Assembly: GCF_014698445.1 (NCBI RefSeq) | Contig: NZ_JACJSZ010000029.1 | Coordinates: 1-41,419, forward strand | Source of the DNA: Microcystis elabens FACHB-917 | GTDB lineage: Bacteria > Cyanobacteriota > Cyanobacteriia > PCC-6307 > Cyanobiaceae | Length of the DNA stretch: 41,419 bases | Direction: 5' to 3' | Part shown: piece after piece, positions 20,102 to 28,820 of the stretch | Layout: the number at the start of each line of letters is the position of its first letter | How positions within the stretch are numbered: the first letter of the stretch is position 1 | The notes under the pieces: generated by a model | Seen by the model: only the letters and a program-made list of their open reading frames with translations | Databases searched by the model: none | Told to the model about the DNA's origin: nothing | Program-made: the position numbers and the translations under genes

Positions 20102-20670
20102 CACTGCGGCTGAGCGGGGGGCGCCGGCTGCAGAGCCCCCCCGGCAGCACCGCCCGGCCCACCGCCGCCCGGGTGCGGCTGGCGGTGATGAACCTGCTGG
20201 CGGCCAGGGTCCCCGGCAGCCGCTGGCTGGATCTCTGCTGCGGCAGCGGCGTGATGGCCTGCGAGGCTCTGCAGCGAGGAGCTTCACAGGTGGTGGCGGT
20301 GGAGCGGGATCGCCGTGTGGCCGCGGTGGCCAGGGCCAATCTGGAGCTGGTGCGGCTGGGCCGGACGGCGGCGTCGCCCGAAACGGAGGCTCCCCGCTGC
20401 TCGGTGGTGTGCGACGAGGTGCTGCGCTGGCTCGGCCGGCCCTGCGGGGCAGCGTTCGATCTGATCTACGTGGATCCGCCCTATGCCGCGGGGCTTTACA
20501 TCCCGATCGCGGAGGGGGTGCGGCGAGGGGGCTGGCTGGCACCCGGTGGACTTCTGGTGTGGGAATGCGCCAGCGATGCGGTGCCGGAGCCGCCGGATGG
20601 ATGGCAGGGCCGCGATCAGCGGCGCTACGGGGGGAGCACGGTGGTGCTGCTGGGGGTGGCGATCTGCTGA
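20098..20670 (+). CDS. rsmD: 16S rRNA (guanine966-N2)-methyltransferase RsmD
   Basis: A 190-residue SAM-dependent methyltransferase. The N-terminal RLSGGRRLQSP and RPTAARVRLAVMNLL, the SAM-binding WLDLCCGSGVMACEALQRGA and the catalytic DPPY motif (YVDPPYAAG) identify RsmD, which modifies G966 of 16S rRNA during 30S assembly. The GTG start at 20098 overlaps the hisH stop by 4 bp. It ends the LOG-hisH-rsmD unit; a pair of hairpins follows 30 bp downstream. The family is firm; the exact target is by analogy. Confidence 0.88.
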   Translation: MTLRLSGGRRLQSPPGSTARPTAARVRLAVMNLLAARVPGSRWLDLCCGSGVMACEALQRGASQVVAVERDRRVAAVARANLELVRLGRTAASPETEAPRCSVVCDEVLRWLGRPCGAAFDLIYVDPPYAAGLYIPIAEGVRRGGWLAPGGLLVWECASDAVPEPPDGWQGRDQRRYGGSTVVLLGVAIC

Positions 20671-20700
20671 CGGACGGTCACGCCAGTCCAACAATCTTCA

Positions 20701-20739
20701 TCGGCGATTCGCCGATCTGCTGCACATCGGCAGCAGATC
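20701..20739. promoter_or_regulatory. Tandem hairpins downstream of rsmD
   Basis: Two adjacent perfect inverted repeats: TCGGCG (20701-20706) with CGCCGA (20710-20715), and GATCTGCTGC (20714-20723) with GCAGCAGATC (20730-20739) around a 6-nt loop. They overlap by two bases, so only one can form at a time. No T-run follows. They lie 30 bp past rsmD and 80 bp before the secreted-protein start. They could stabilise the rsmD mRNA end or act as an alternative-structure leader for the next gene. Confidence 0.5.
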
Positions 20740-20818
20740 AGAAGTAAGCGCGCCTGATGACACCTTTCAGCTCGGATTTGGATGGTATTCAGGTAAGGAT
20801 CCACCGGCACTTCCTGTC

Positions 20819-21523
20819 ATGCCACTCCATCAATTCATCTCCTCCAGACCATCCACCACCTCCCGACTGGGCGTGAAGCGCCTCCTGCCGCGGGCCCTGA
20901 TGGCTGCCGCCCTGATCGGTGGCGCCGGCGCAGTGCTCTCGGCGGGATCGGCCGAAGCCGCAACAGACTGCGGAGCTCGGATCTCCTGGACAGACTGGGT
21001 TGGCGGCCATGCCCTCACTTGCGGCGACAAACAATTCACGTGGAAATCCACCATCGCAATTGGCGATCTTGCCTCATCGACTGTCTCCGCAATTGAACCT
21101 CTCTCGGGCATCTATCTCTTCAATCTGGACTTGCCAGATTTCACACGCACGCCCTTCGACTTCACCTACACAGCGTCGATCACCGACCCACACAAAGCTT
21201 TCTCTGTCGTTGACCTTGATTCCGACGCCGTCCCTATTGCCAATCCCCCCAGTATCCTGACAGCCACCTTCATTGGCGGCAGTTCTGATGTCACATTAAC
21301 GAGCACGAATGGATCAACAGATGCTAAGGATGTATTCGGACGTCCCACCATCTTGCACGTGAACAACGTTTACAACGGCAATGGTGCCATTGACTCCATC
21401 GAGAACAGCTACCAGCAAGTCGACAAAGTCCCCGGCCCGCTGCCCATCCTCGGCGCCGGTGTGGCCTTCGGCTTCAGCCGCAAGCTGCGCCGTCGCATCC
21501 AGGGGGATCACGTCAAGGCCTGA
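20819..21523 (+). CDS. Secreted protein with PEP-CTERM-like sorting tag
   Basis: A 234-residue exported protein. Residues 1-48 are a signal peptide: basic RLGVKRLLPR, hydrophobic ALMAAALIGGAGAVLSAG, cleavage after AEA. The mature body is a beta-rich Ser/Thr/Asp-containing domain that I do not recognise. The C-terminus is a tripartite sorting signal: VPGPLP, a hydrophobic stretch ILGAGVAFGF, then the basic cluster SRKLRRRI. This matches the PEP/PFE-CTERM class processed by (cyano)exosortases, giving transit to or anchoring at the cell surface. The signal peptide and tag are GC-rich like the host, but the body is noticeably richer in A and T. The same tag ends the protein at 30076-30816. A strong terminator follows. 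Confidence 0.75.
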   Translation: MPLHQFISSRPSTTSRLGVKRLLPRALMAAALIGGAGAVLSAGSAEAATDCGARISWTDWVGGHALTCGDKQFTWKSTIAIGDLASSTVSAIEPLSGIYLFNLDLPDFTRTPFDFTYTASITDPHKAFSVVDLDSDAVPIANPPSILTATFIGGSSDVTLTSTNGSTDAKDVFGRPTILHVNNVYNGNGAIDSIENSYQQVDKVPGPLPILGAGVAFGFSRKLRRRIQGDHVKA

Positions 21524-21547
21524 CGGCCCCTCTTGAGAACGTTTCGC

Positions 21548-21575
21548 GGCCCTGCCTTCCGGCAGGGCCTTTTTT
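21548..21575 (+). terminator. Rho-independent terminator of PEP-CTERM gene
   Basis: A perfect 9-bp stem, GGCCCTGCC (21548-21556) with GGCAGGGCC (21561-21569), a TTCC tetraloop and six T residues, 25 bp after the stop codon. It is one of the clearest terminators in the window. Confidence 0.93.
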
Positions 21576-21626
21576 GTCCCCTTTCCATCCCACGTCCGAC
21601 CCACGCCCCCTCCTCCCGCCTCCGCC

Positions 21627-22508
21627 ATGGCTGCCTCATCGACGCGTTTCGATCCACGCTCCGACGACTCCCGACAGATGGCCTTCCAGGTCGGTCTGCT
21701 GGCCGTCTGTCTGCTGATCCTGTAGGGGCTGGTGGTGCTGGCCTCCATCCTGCCGCCGCGGCTGCTGGATCCGGCCTGGCAGCTGCGCTTCACCAATGCC
21801 CTGGTCAACAACGGTTTTCTGGCCCTGCTCGGGCTGGCCCTGGTCCACCTGGCCGCCTATCTCGACCCCGCCAATCCCCATCTGCAGCGCCGCCGCGACA
21901 ACTTCGCCGCCCTGGCCCTGGCCGCCGTGCTGGGCTTTCTGCTGCTGATCCCCCTGCAGGGCTATGCGGTCTGGCGCGGCATCGGCAACGCCAACAGCCA
22001 GCAGAGCAGCCAGCTGCGTCAGGTGACCGGCAGGATCTCGGCCGTGCGGAAAGCCATCAACAGCGCCACCAGCTCCCAGGATCTGCAGCGCCGCCTGCGG
22101 GGACTGCAGGTTCCGCCCCTGGCCGCCGCCGACCTCGAGCAGCCGCTGCCGGTGCTGCGCAAGAGCATGCTGGATACGCTGGAGCAGGCGGAGATCCGCG
22201 CCGGCGACCAGCTCCGGGGCGTACAGCAGACGGGGCTGTGGGCGATCATCCAGGGCAGCATCCGAGCGGTCCTTTCCTCCCTCGTTCTGGTGGTCGGCTT
22301 CGCCGCCTTCGGCCAGCGTCGCGACTGGTCGATGACCCTGCTGCAGAGCTGGCTGACGCGGTTCGATCGTCCCCGGGGCGGTTCCGGCCGCGGCCGCAGG
22401 AGGGTGTTTGCGCGGCATGGCCGCGGCAAAGCCGATGCCTTTCTGAAGAGCCTCTGCGACGAAGCGACACCCCCGGCAGGGCCGTCAACCTCCCAGTCGA
22501 ATCCCTGA
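21627..22508 (+). pseudogene. HpsJ-family membrane protein with in-frame amber stop
   Basis: The frame from ATG 21627 to 22508 encodes about 293 residues but is interrupted by TAG at 21723-21725 (codon 33), in the middle of the first hydrophobic segment (AFQVGLLAVCLLIL-stop-GLVVLASILPP). The remainder resembles HpsJ-family proteins, associated in cyanobacteria with exopolysaccharide and cyanoexosortase systems: LASILPPRLLDPAWQL, a second helix FLALLGLALVHLAAYL, a third LALAAVLGFLLLIPLQGYAVW, a coiled stretch, and a last helix AVLSSLVLVVGFAAF. A GTG at 21732 could restart translation but would lose part of helix 1. Its position next to a PEP-CTERM-like gene fits the association. It may be a recent nonsense mutation or a base-call error. 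Confidence 0.65.
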
Positions 22509-22517
22509 GCATTCAGA

Positions 22518-22564
22518 TAGCTGTTCGGGCACCGGCTTTGGAAATCCGGCGCCCGAACTGGCTA
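22518..22564. terminator. Hairpin between convergent HpsJ-like gene and petG
   Basis: A long inverted repeat: GTTCGGGC (22523-22530) pairs perfectly with GCCCGAAC (22551-22558), CCGG pairs inside it, and TAGC/GCTA extends it outside. It sits between two convergent genes, so it probably ends or protects both transcripts. There is no T-run on either strand, so it is not a classical intrinsic terminator. Confidence 0.55.
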
Positions 22565-22584
22565 GGGTGCGTGAAAACGAACGC

Positions 22585-22698
22585 TCAGCCCCCGAGAGCA
22601 CTGCCTCGGCGGTACTGATTCCAGGCCGCCACGAACAGCCCCACAAGCGTCACGGGGATCAGTCCAAGCACGATGCCGCAGAGGAGGGGTTCGATCAT
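22585..22698 (-). CDS. petG: Cytochrome b6f complex subunit 5 (PetG)
   Basis: A 37-residue single-helix protein of the cytochrome b6f complex, required for its assembly in the thylakoid membrane. It begins [20 protein letters not shown], continues [13 protein letters not shown] and ends ALGG, matching PetG along its whole length. One transmembrane helix spans residues 5-26, with the NQYRRG stromal tail after it. The start is the ATG at 22698; longer in-frame extensions upstream are shadow sequence. It is divergent from cytM with 75 bp between starts, so the two electron-transport genes may share a regulatory region. Confidence 0.95.
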   Translation of the reverse strand: MIEPLLCGIVLGLIPVTLVGLFVAAWNQYRRGSALGG

Positions 22699-22773
22699 GG
22701 AGGGGCTGGCGGTTCTGGCGATGCACAATTCTTCCACGACCAGCGCCGGCCACGCGAGACCCACCGCAACACT

Positions 22774-23199
22774 GTGATCAGTCCGTCCTCCACCCCACCG
22801 GCCGCCGCGGCGCCCTCCCCCGTCGCCGGGGACCAGCAACCTCCTGCCCAGCGCCGCAGCCTGGCGGCGGCCCTGGCGACCCTGGCGGCGGTGGCCTGCA
22901 TCCTGCTGGTGGTCGTGGTGCTGCCGGCGGCCCGCAGCGATCCCTACACCCGCCAGACCCTCGAGCTCACCGGCTCGGCCACCGATGGGGGCCGGCTGTT
23001 CCGGCTCAACTGCGCCGGCTGCCACGGGCTGGCCGCCCAGGGGCTGGTGGGCCCGGATCTGCACGGCGTCGAGCGGCGCAAGAACGATCGCCAGCTGATC
23101 CAGCAGGTGGTCAGCGGCCGCACCCCGCCCATGCCCAGCTTCCAGCCCGAACCCCAGGCCATGGCCGATCTGCTGGCCTTCCTGCACTCCCTGCCTTGA
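22774..23199 (+). CDS. cytM: Membrane-anchored cytochrome c, CytM type
   Basis: A c-type cytochrome of about 141 residues. An N-terminal Pro/Ala-rich lead and one transmembrane helix ([17 protein letters not shown], about 37-53) anchor a small haem domain with CAGCH (Cys80, Cys83, His84) and an axial Met in PPMPSFQ (Met120). The blocks [13 protein letters not shown] and [12 protein letters not shown] match cytochrome cM, a conserved cyanobacterial cytochrome linked to regulation of electron flow between photosynthesis and respiration. The start is taken as GTG at 22774; in-frame sequence upstream overlaps petG on the other strand. Its stop overlaps the TTG start of the methyltransferase gene. 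Confidence 0.85.
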   Translation: MISPSSTPPAAAAPSPVAGDQQPPAQRRSLAAALATLAAVACILLVVVVLPAARSDPYTRQTLELTGSATDGGRLFRLNCAGCHGLAAQGLVGPDLHGVERRKNDRQLIQQVVSGRTPPMPSFQPEPQAMADLLAFLHSLP

Positions 23200-23954
23200 G
23201 CCCCACGCTGGTCCTGGTGGAACCGGGCGGCCCCCTGAACGTGGGCAGCGTGGCCCGGCTCTGCCGCAGCTACGGCATCGAGGATCTGCGCCTGGTGGCC
23301 CCCCGCTGCGATCCCCTCGGTGAGGAGGCCCGGCTCATGGCCGTCAAGGGGCTGCCCCTGCTGCAGCGGGCGACCGTCTTCCCCACCCTGGCCGCGGCCC
23401 TGGCCGACTGCGGGCGGGTGGTGGCCGCCACGGGCCGTCCGGAGGGGGAGCCCCTGCCCCTGGAGGACCCCGATGACGCCCTGGCCTGGCTGCTGGCCGG
23501 CGAGCGGGCCCTGCCGTCGGCCCTGGTGTTCGGCCGGGAGGACCGGGGGCTGAGCAACGACGAACTGCTGCAGGCGGGCCGGCTGCTGCAGATTCCCACC
23601 CCCACCCCCCACGGCTCCCTCAACCTCTCCCATGCCGTGGCGGTGGTGCTGCACGACCTGCACCGCCTCGAACGGCGCGGCCCGACGTCGGCGCTGGCCC
23701 CGGCCCCGCAGGCTCCGGTCGGGGAAGGCCCCTGCCCCCGGGGGGTGCTCGAAGCCATGCTCGACGACGCCCGGGAGCTGCTGCTGGAGGTCGGCTTCCT
23801 GCTGCCCCACACCGCCGCCGCCCGGATGGCCAAGCTGCGGGCCCTGCTGCAGCGCGGTCAGGTCAGTGGCCCGGAGGTGGCCCTGCTGCGGGGCATGGTG
23901 TGCCAGTTGCGCTGGGCGAGCCGCCGCCCTTTCCCTTCCTGCCAGGAGCACTAG
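23196..23954 (+). CDS. SPOUT-family RNA 2'-O-methyltransferase, TrmJ/TrmH-like
   Basis: A 252-residue SPOUT methyltransferase. The three SAM-knot motifs are visible: [37 protein letters not shown], and [23 protein letters not shown]. The layout (N-terminal catalytic domain and a helical C-terminal region) matches TrmJ-type enzymes that methylate position 32 of tRNAs, although the substrate cannot be read from sequence. The start appears to be TTG at 23196, overlapping the cytM stop as TTGA; no ATG or GTG gives the complete first strand ([12 protein letters not shown]). Confidence 0.85.
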   Translation: MSPTLVLVEPGGPLNVGSVARLCRSYGIEDLRLVAPRCDPLGEEARLMAVKGLPLLQRATVFPTLAAALADCGRVVAATGRPEGEPLPLEDPDDALAWLLAGERALPSALVFGREDRGLSNDELLQAGRLLQIPTPTPHGSLNLSHAVAVVLHDLHRLERRGPTSALAPAPQAPVGEGPCPRGVLEAMLDDARELLLEVGFLLPHTAAARMAKLRALLQRGQVSGPEVALLRGMVCQLRWASRRPFPSCQEH

Positions 23955-23984
23955 CTTCGGGCATCGCCCCAACGTCCTGCATCC

Positions 23985-25058
23985 GTGAGCGCTGGCCGTC
24001 CATCCCGTCCCCGCAGCAGCAACCCCTGGCTTCGCCCGGTGGGGCTGGTGCTGCGGCTGATCGTGCTGGGCGTGGGTCTGGGGGTGATCGTGGGCACCGC
24101 CCTCAAGCTGATGGCGCCGCGGCTGGTCCAGGGGGCGATCGGCACCCCCGCACCGGCGACACCGATGGCGCCCACGGTGAAGAAACCCGGCAGCGGCCCC
24201 ATGGCCCTGGGACGCTTCGAACCGCGCCAGGAGCTGGTGGGGCTCAGCCAGCAGTGGGCCCGGCTGGCGGCGGCCCAGAAGGCGCTGACCGCCAGCGCCT
24301 TCCTGCTGGTGCTCGACGACGGTCGCTTCGCCCAGCTGCAGCCGGACCTGCCCCTGTCGGCGGCCAGTTCCATCAAGGTGCCGATCCTGCTGGCCAGCCT
24401 GGAGGATCTCGATGGCGGCAAGCTGCGCTGGAACGAGCCCATGCCGCTCACCAAGGAGGTGGTGGGGGGCGGCGCCGGCTGGATGGCCAACAAGCCCCTG
24501 GGCACCCGCTTCCCCTTCTTCGAGGCCGCCACGGAGATGATCCGGGTGAGCGACAACACCGCCACCAACCTGCTGATCCGCCGTCTGGGCGGCAAGACCA
24601 CCCTCAACACGCGCTTCCGCAGCCTCGGCCTGACGGCCACGGTGGTGAACAACTGGCTGCCGGACCTGGACGGCACCAACACCACCAGTTCCCGCGACCT
24701 CGCCCGCTCCATCGCCCTGGTGGACACCGGCGACAAGCTCACGCCCCGGGCCCGTGACCTGTTCCGGGAGATCATGGCCACCTCCCGCACCAACACCCTC
24801 ATTCCCCTCGGCCTGCTGATGGGGATGGGCAAGGACTCCTCCGATCCCGACAGCGAGCTGCTGCCCGAGGGCATCACCGTCTACAACAAGACCGGCGACA
24901 TCGGCATCGCCTACTCCGACGCCGCCCTGATCCAGCTGCCCAACGGCCAGCGGGCCGTCCTGGCCCTGATGGTGAAGGGTCCCTTCAACGATCCCCGCTC
25001 CGCCGAGCTGATCAGGGCGATGGCCGGGGCCGTCACCAAAACCCTCGTCAAACGCTGA
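23985..25058 (+). CDS. Class A beta-lactamase-like serine hydrolase
   Basis: A 357-residue exported or membrane-tethered serine hydrolase. An N-terminal transmembrane helix (LVLRLIVLGVGLGVIVGTAL, about 21-40) is followed by a Pro-rich linker and a penicillin-binding/class A beta-lactamase fold: SxxK as SSIK at 128-131, SDN at 189-191, and KTG in YNKTGDIG near residue 302. Such proteins in cyanobacteria may act on peptidoglycan peptides rather than antibiotics; the omega-loop Glu of class A lactamases is not obvious. The GTG at 23985 is the start. Its stop overlaps the next ATG by one base (TGATG), and it leads the run DUF3370-chlI-ruvC. Confidence 0.85.
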   Translation: MSAGRPSRPRSSNPWLRPVGLVLRLIVLGVGLGVIVGTALKLMAPRLVQGAIGTPAPATPMAPTVKKPGSGPMALGRFEPRQELVGLSQQWARLAAAQKALTASAFLLVLDDGRFAQLQPDLPLSAASSIKVPILLASLEDLDGGKLRWNEPMPLTKEVVGGGAGWMANKPLGTRFPFFEAATEMIRVSDNTATNLLIRRLGGKTTLNTRFRSLGLTATVVNNWLPDLDGTNTTSSRDLARSIALVDTGDKLTPRARDLFREIMATSRTNTLIPLGLLMGMGKDSSDPDSELLPEGITVYNKTGDIGIAYSDAALIQLPNGQRAVLALMVKGPFNDPRSAELIRAMAGAVTKTLVKR

Positions 25059-26563
25059 TGAACGCCCCCATCCGCGCCCTGGTGCTGCCCGTTCTGGGGC
25101 TGGCCGCCCTGGGCGGCCCCCTGCTCGCCCAGCCGCAACCCGCCCCCGCCCCGGCGCCGAAGCCCGCCCCAGCTCCCCCGGTGCTGCGCCCGGGCACGGT
25201 GGCGCCCCTGCCGGGCCGGCTCGACGCGGTGCCGATGGTGAACGACAACAACCCCGAGGTGATCAAGGGGCCCGGCATCCTGGTGTCCACCTTCGATGGC
25301 CAGCGGGGGTTCGACGGGCGCCCCCTGGGGGTGCCGGCGGCACACCTGAACGCGGCCGTCAGCGGCCCCTTCGAACTGTTCAGCCATCACATCTACGCCG
25401 GAACCCCCGAGAGCCTCGACTCCACCCTCTGGCTGGCGGTGGTGGCGGCCCCGCGGGGCACCGTCCCGGTGAAGCTTCGGACTGTGGCGGGCTCCACCGC
25501 CCTCTCCCAGTCGGTGGACCCGAACCAGCCCTCGGCCCCCTTCCTGCCCCTGCCGGCCCTCATGGAGCAGGGCACCACACCGATCTGGGCGGGCCCCGGC
25601 AGCCGGGTGGCCACCGAGCTGCTGGCGCGGCAGCGCAGCCCCCTGGTGCCGGAGGGCTGGACCCTGCCGACGGGACAGCTCAGCACCCTGCTGGTGCTGC
25701 CGCTGCCGGTGCGCGGTCTCGATCCCCTGCTCAACGGCCTCAACCTGCAGCTGCGGCTCAACAGCGACGGTCCGGTGGATGTGGCCACTCTGGCGGCCTT
25801 CGGCCCCGTGGATCGCCCGCCGGATCCCGCCGTCTGGCAGCGGCTGCTGCAGGGCGGCCTCAGCCCGAAGGAGCACAGCCCCAGCCCCCGGGGGGCCGGC
25901 GGGCCGATGATCTATTCCCGCGTCAGCGGCGTTCAGGAGGGCAGCGCCTGGGTGGGGCGGATCACCGATCCGGGCCGCCCGACCCTCTCGGTGAGCCGGG
26001 CCCCGATCTCCTGGCCGATCGCGTCGCTGGAGCGGGGCACCCTCGGCACCGGCCAGGTGCAGACGGCCCCCCTGCGGGCCTTCTACCCCGGCACCGCCTG
26101 GGCGGCCCACGGCAACTACGGCGTCACCTACGACCTCAGCCTGCCGCTGCTTAACGACACGTCCCGGCCAGTGCAGCTCGCCCTGGCCCTGGAATCACCG
26201 ATCAAGACCGAGCAGGCCCTGGGCGGGCTGCGCTTCAACACCACCCCGGCGCGGGCGGTGATGTTCCGGGGCACGGTGGAGGTCAGCGGCCTCGACAACG
26301 ACACCGGCGGCCCGGGGGGACGGCGGCGGTTCCACCTGGTGCTGCGGGCCGGCCAGGAGGGCCCGCCCCTGGGCACGGTCAGCCTGCGGCCCGGCCAGGA
26401 GCGGCAGCTGCGGGTGCGGCTCATCTACCCGGCCGACGCCACCCCCCCCCAGGTGCTTTCGCTGCTCCCGGTGGTGACGCCGGTGGCCCCGGGAACCAGT
26501 CCGGGGGCGGCCCCAGGGGCGGCTGTGAAACAATCCGGGGCACCGCCCGCAAGCCGTCCGTGA
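25058..26563 (+). CDS. DUF3370-family secreted protein
   Basis: A 501-residue protein with a signal peptide (ALVLPVLGLAALGGPLLA, cleavage before QPQPAP), a Pro/Ala linker of about 20 residues and a large beta-rich domain of the cyanobacteria-specific DUF3370 family (PLPGRLDAVPMVNDNNPEVIKGPGIL, HHIYAG, HGNYGVTYDLSLPLLN). The function is unknown; a periplasmic or outer-envelope role is likely from the signal peptide. It is locked between the serine hydrolase (1-bp overlap) and chlI (GTGA overlap), so its expression is coupled to both. Confidence 0.8.
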   Translation: MNAPIRALVLPVLGLAALGGPLLAQPQPAPAPAPKPAPAPPVLRPGTVAPLPGRLDAVPMVNDNNPEVIKGPGILVSTFDGQRGFDGRPLGVPAAHLNAAVSGPFELFSHHIYAGTPESLDSTLWLAVVAAPRGTVPVKLRTVAGSTALSQSVDPNQPSAPFLPLPALMEQGTTPIWAGPGSRVATELLARQRSPLVPEGWTLPTGQLSTLLVLPLPVRGLDPLLNGLNLQLRLNSDGPVDVATLAAFGPVDRPPDPAVWQRLLQGGLSPKEHSPSPRGAGGPMIYSRVSGVQEGSAWVGRITDPGRPTLSVSRAPISWPIASLERGTLGTGQVQTAPLRAFYPGTAWAAHGNYGVTYDLSLPLLNDTSRPVQLALALESPIKTEQALGGLRFNTTPARAVMFRGTVEVSGLDNDTGGPGGRRRFHLVLRAGQEGPPLGTVSLRPGQERQLRVRLIYPADATPPQVLSLLPVVTPVAPGTSPGAAPGAAVKQSGAPPASRP

Positions 26564-27645
26564 CGCCAACCAGGAAGCGCAGGGTCTTCCCCTTCACCGC
26601 CATCGTGGGGCAGGAGGAGATGAAGCTGGCGCTGCTGCTCAACGTGATCGATCCCCGCATCGGCGGGGTGATGATCATGGGCGACCGGGGCACGGGCAAA
26701 TCCACCACCATCCGAGCCCTCGCCGATCTGCTGCCGGCGATCGACGTGGTGGCCGGCGACCCCTACAACAGCTCGCCCAGCGACCCCGACCTGCAGAGCG
26801 CCGAGGTGCGCCAGCGGGCCGAGCGGGGCGAGGAGCTGCCGGTGGAGGCCCGCCAGGTGCCGATGGTCGACCTGCCGCTGGGGGCCACCGAAGACCGCCT
26901 CTGCGGCACGATCGACATCGAGAAGGCCCTCAGCGAGGGGGTGCGGGCCTTCGAGCCGGGGCTGCTGGCCAAGGCCAACCGCGGCCTGCTGTACGTGGAT
27001 GAGGTGAACCTGCTCGACGACCACCTGGTGGACGTGCTGCTGGATTCGGCCGCCTCGGGCTGGAACACGGTGGAGCGGGAGGGCGTGAGCGTGCGGCACC
27101 CGGCCCGCTTCGTGCTGATCGGCTCCGGCAACCCGGAGGAGGGGGAGCTGCGGCCCCAGCTGCTGGATCGCTTCGGCATGAGCGTGGAGGTGCGCACCGT
27201 ACGCGATCCGGAGCTGCGGGTGCAGGTGGTGGACCAGCGCACCAGCTTCGATGCCGATCCCGACAGCTTCAGCGACCGGCTGCAGAGCACCCAGGACGCC
27301 CTGCAGGCCCGGGTGGTGGAGGCCCAGGAGCGGCTGCCCCAGGTGGCCATCGACGACGACCTGCGCATCCGCATCTCGGCGGTCTGCGGCGAACTGGACG
27401 TGGACGGCCTGCGGGGCGACATCGTCACCAACCGGGCCGCCCGGGCCCTGGCGGCCTTCGAGGGCCATCTGGAGGTGAGCGACGACGATGTGGCCCGGGT
27501 GGTGGCCTGCTGCCTGCGCCACCGGCTGCGCAAGGACCCCCTCGAGCAGATCGACTCCGGCGAGCGGGTCGTGAAGACGTTCTGCAAGGTGTTCGACAGT
27601 ACCGCCGACGACCCCTCCGCCTTCCAGCTGGCCCTGGCGGGGTGA
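26560..27645 (+). CDS. chlI: Magnesium chelatase ATPase subunit I
   Basis: A 361-residue AAA+ ATPase that, with ChlD and ChlH, inserts Mg into protoporphyrin IX, the first committed step of chlorophyll synthesis. Walker A is GDRGTGKST at residues 41-49; [15 protein letters not shown] is the Walker B region; [23 protein letters not shown] carries sensor 1 and the arginine finger. The N-terminus [20 protein letters not shown] is typical. Length is normal. Translation starts at a GTG overlapping the DUF3370 stop and ends in a GTGA overlap with ruvC. Confidence 0.97.
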   Translation: MTPTRKRRVFPFTAIVGQEEMKLALLLNVIDPRIGGVMIMGDRGTGKSTTIRALADLLPAIDVVAGDPYNSSPSDPDLQSAEVRQRAERGEELPVEARQVPMVDLPLGATEDRLCGTIDIEKALSEGVRAFEPGLLAKANRGLLYVDEVNLLDDHLVDVLLDSAASGWNTVEREGVSVRHPARFVLIGSGNPEEGELRPQLLDRFGMSVEVRTVRDPELRVQVVDQRTSFDADPDSFSDRLQSTQDALQARVVEAQERLPQVAIDDDLRIRISAVCGELDVDGLRGDIVTNRAARALAAFEGHLEVSDDDVARVVACCLRHRLRKDPLEQIDSGERVVKTFCKVFDSTADDPSAFQLALAG

Positions 27646-28124
27646 GGATTCTTGGCATCGATCCCGGGCTGGCGCGCGTCGGCTACGGGGTGATCGATGT
27701 GGAAGGCCGCTCCGCCGCGGGCGGCGGTCACCGGCGCCTGCTCGACTGCGGCATGATCCGCACCGAACCCGGCCGCAGCGACGGCGATCGCATGGTGGAG
27801 ATCGCCCGCGATCTGCGGGTGATCGTGCGCCGCTGGCGGCCCCAGCTGGCGGCGGTGGAGAAGTTCTTCTTCTATCGCTCCAGCACCACGATCGCGGTGG
27901 TGCAGGCCCGCGGGGTGGTGATGATGACCCTGGCGCGCTTCGCCATTCCGGTGGTGGAGTACCCGCCGATGCAGATCAAGCTGGCCCTGGCGGGGTCGGG
28001 CCACGCCGAGAAGGACGAGGTGCTGGCGGCTGTGATGCGGGAGCTGGAGCTGGAGCATCCCCCCCGCCCCGACGACGCCGCCGATGCCCTGGCGGTGGCC
28101 CTGACCGGCTGGTTTCAGCGGTGA
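27642..28124 (+). CDS. ruvC: Crossover junction endodeoxyribonuclease RuvC
   Basis: A 160-residue Holliday-junction resolvase acting with RuvAB. The four catalytic acids of the RNase H-like fold are placed as expected: Asp7 in [12 protein letters not shown], Glu73 in AVEKFFF, and Asp145/Asp148 in [19 protein letters not shown] is also present. A short insertion ([11 protein letters not shown], about 22-32) separates the first two strands. The GTG start overlaps the chlI stop. RuvC following chlI is an order I associate with picocyanobacteria. Confidence 0.96.
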   Translation: MRILGIDPGLARVGYGVIDVEGRSAAGGGHRRLLDCGMIRTEPGRSDGDRMVEIARDLRVIVRRWRPQLAAVEKFFFYRSSTTIAVVQARGVVMMTLARFAIPVVEYPPMQIKLALAGSGHAEKDEVLAAVMRELELEHPPRPDDAADALAVALTGWFQR

Positions 28125-28170
28125 GGGGCGGCCGGCGGGCGATCCTGAGCCTCATGCGCTGGAGACGGGG

Positions 28171-28812
28171 ATGGAGGCGTCGGAGAAAGACCGGCTGCGG
28201 CGGCTCTATCGCCGGATACGCCGGCTGAGCCTGCCATCGGCAGCTGACGCCATCCTGGCGGTCGCCCGCAGGGAGCTGCCCGGCCAGATCCACCCCAGCC
28301 GGCACCTGGGGCTCTACTGGCCCCTCGCCCAGGAGCCGGACCTCAGAAGCCTGGCGAAGCAGGCGCTTGGGCCCCTGGCCCTGCCCGCAGTCCGCGCCGG
28401 ATCAGGCCTGATCTATCTCCCCTGGAGGCCGGGGGATCCCTTGGGCGCCGATGCCTGCGGCATCAGCGCACCATTGGAGGGCACCCCGTTGGAGCCGGAG
28501 GCCTTGGCCCTGCTCCTGGTTCCGGCGCTGGCGGTATCCCCCACCGGCATACGGCTCGGCTCGGGGGGGGGCTGGTACGACCGGCTGCGGGCCGATCCCC
28601 GCTGGCGGGCCGTGCCGGCGCTGGCGGTTCTGCCGGCGGCCTGCGTCGCCGCCAGGGTTCCTCCGGATCCCTGGGATGTTCCCTTCTCCGGCTGGATTGA
28701 CGAGGGGGGTCTGCACTGGGCCCAGACGCCAGCCGGGAACGTTGCAAGCGATGAACCAAGGGCGCGGGGGGAAGCGGAAACAACCACTGACTGCGAAGAT
28801 CTGGGAAGTTAA
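28171..28812 (+). CDS. 5-formyltetrahydrofolate cyclo-ligase family protein
   Basis: A 213-residue protein of the 5-FTHF cyclo-ligase family (MTHFS/YgfA), which converts 5-formyl-THF to 5,10-methenyl-THF with ATP. The N-terminal basic helix KDRLRRLYRRIRRLSL, the strands LGLYWPLAQEPDL and ALLLVPALAVSPTGIRLGSGGGWYDR (the G-x-GGGWYDR motif) and the C-terminal DVPFSGWI match the family. The last 30 residues (DEPRARGEAETTTDC) are a low-complexity tail. It begins 46 bp after ruvC on the same strand and may share its transcript. Confidence 0.88.
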   Translation: MEASEKDRLRRLYRRIRRLSLPSAADAILAVARRELPGQIHPSRHLGLYWPLAQEPDLRSLAKQALGPLALPAVRAGSGLIYLPWRPGDPLGADACGISAPLEGTPLEPEALALLLVPALAVSPTGIRLGSGGGWYDRLRADPRWRAVPALAVLPAACVAARVPPDPWDVPFSGWIDEGGLHWAQTPAGNVASDEPRARGEAETTTDCEDLGS

Positions 28813-28820
28813 TTCTTCCG

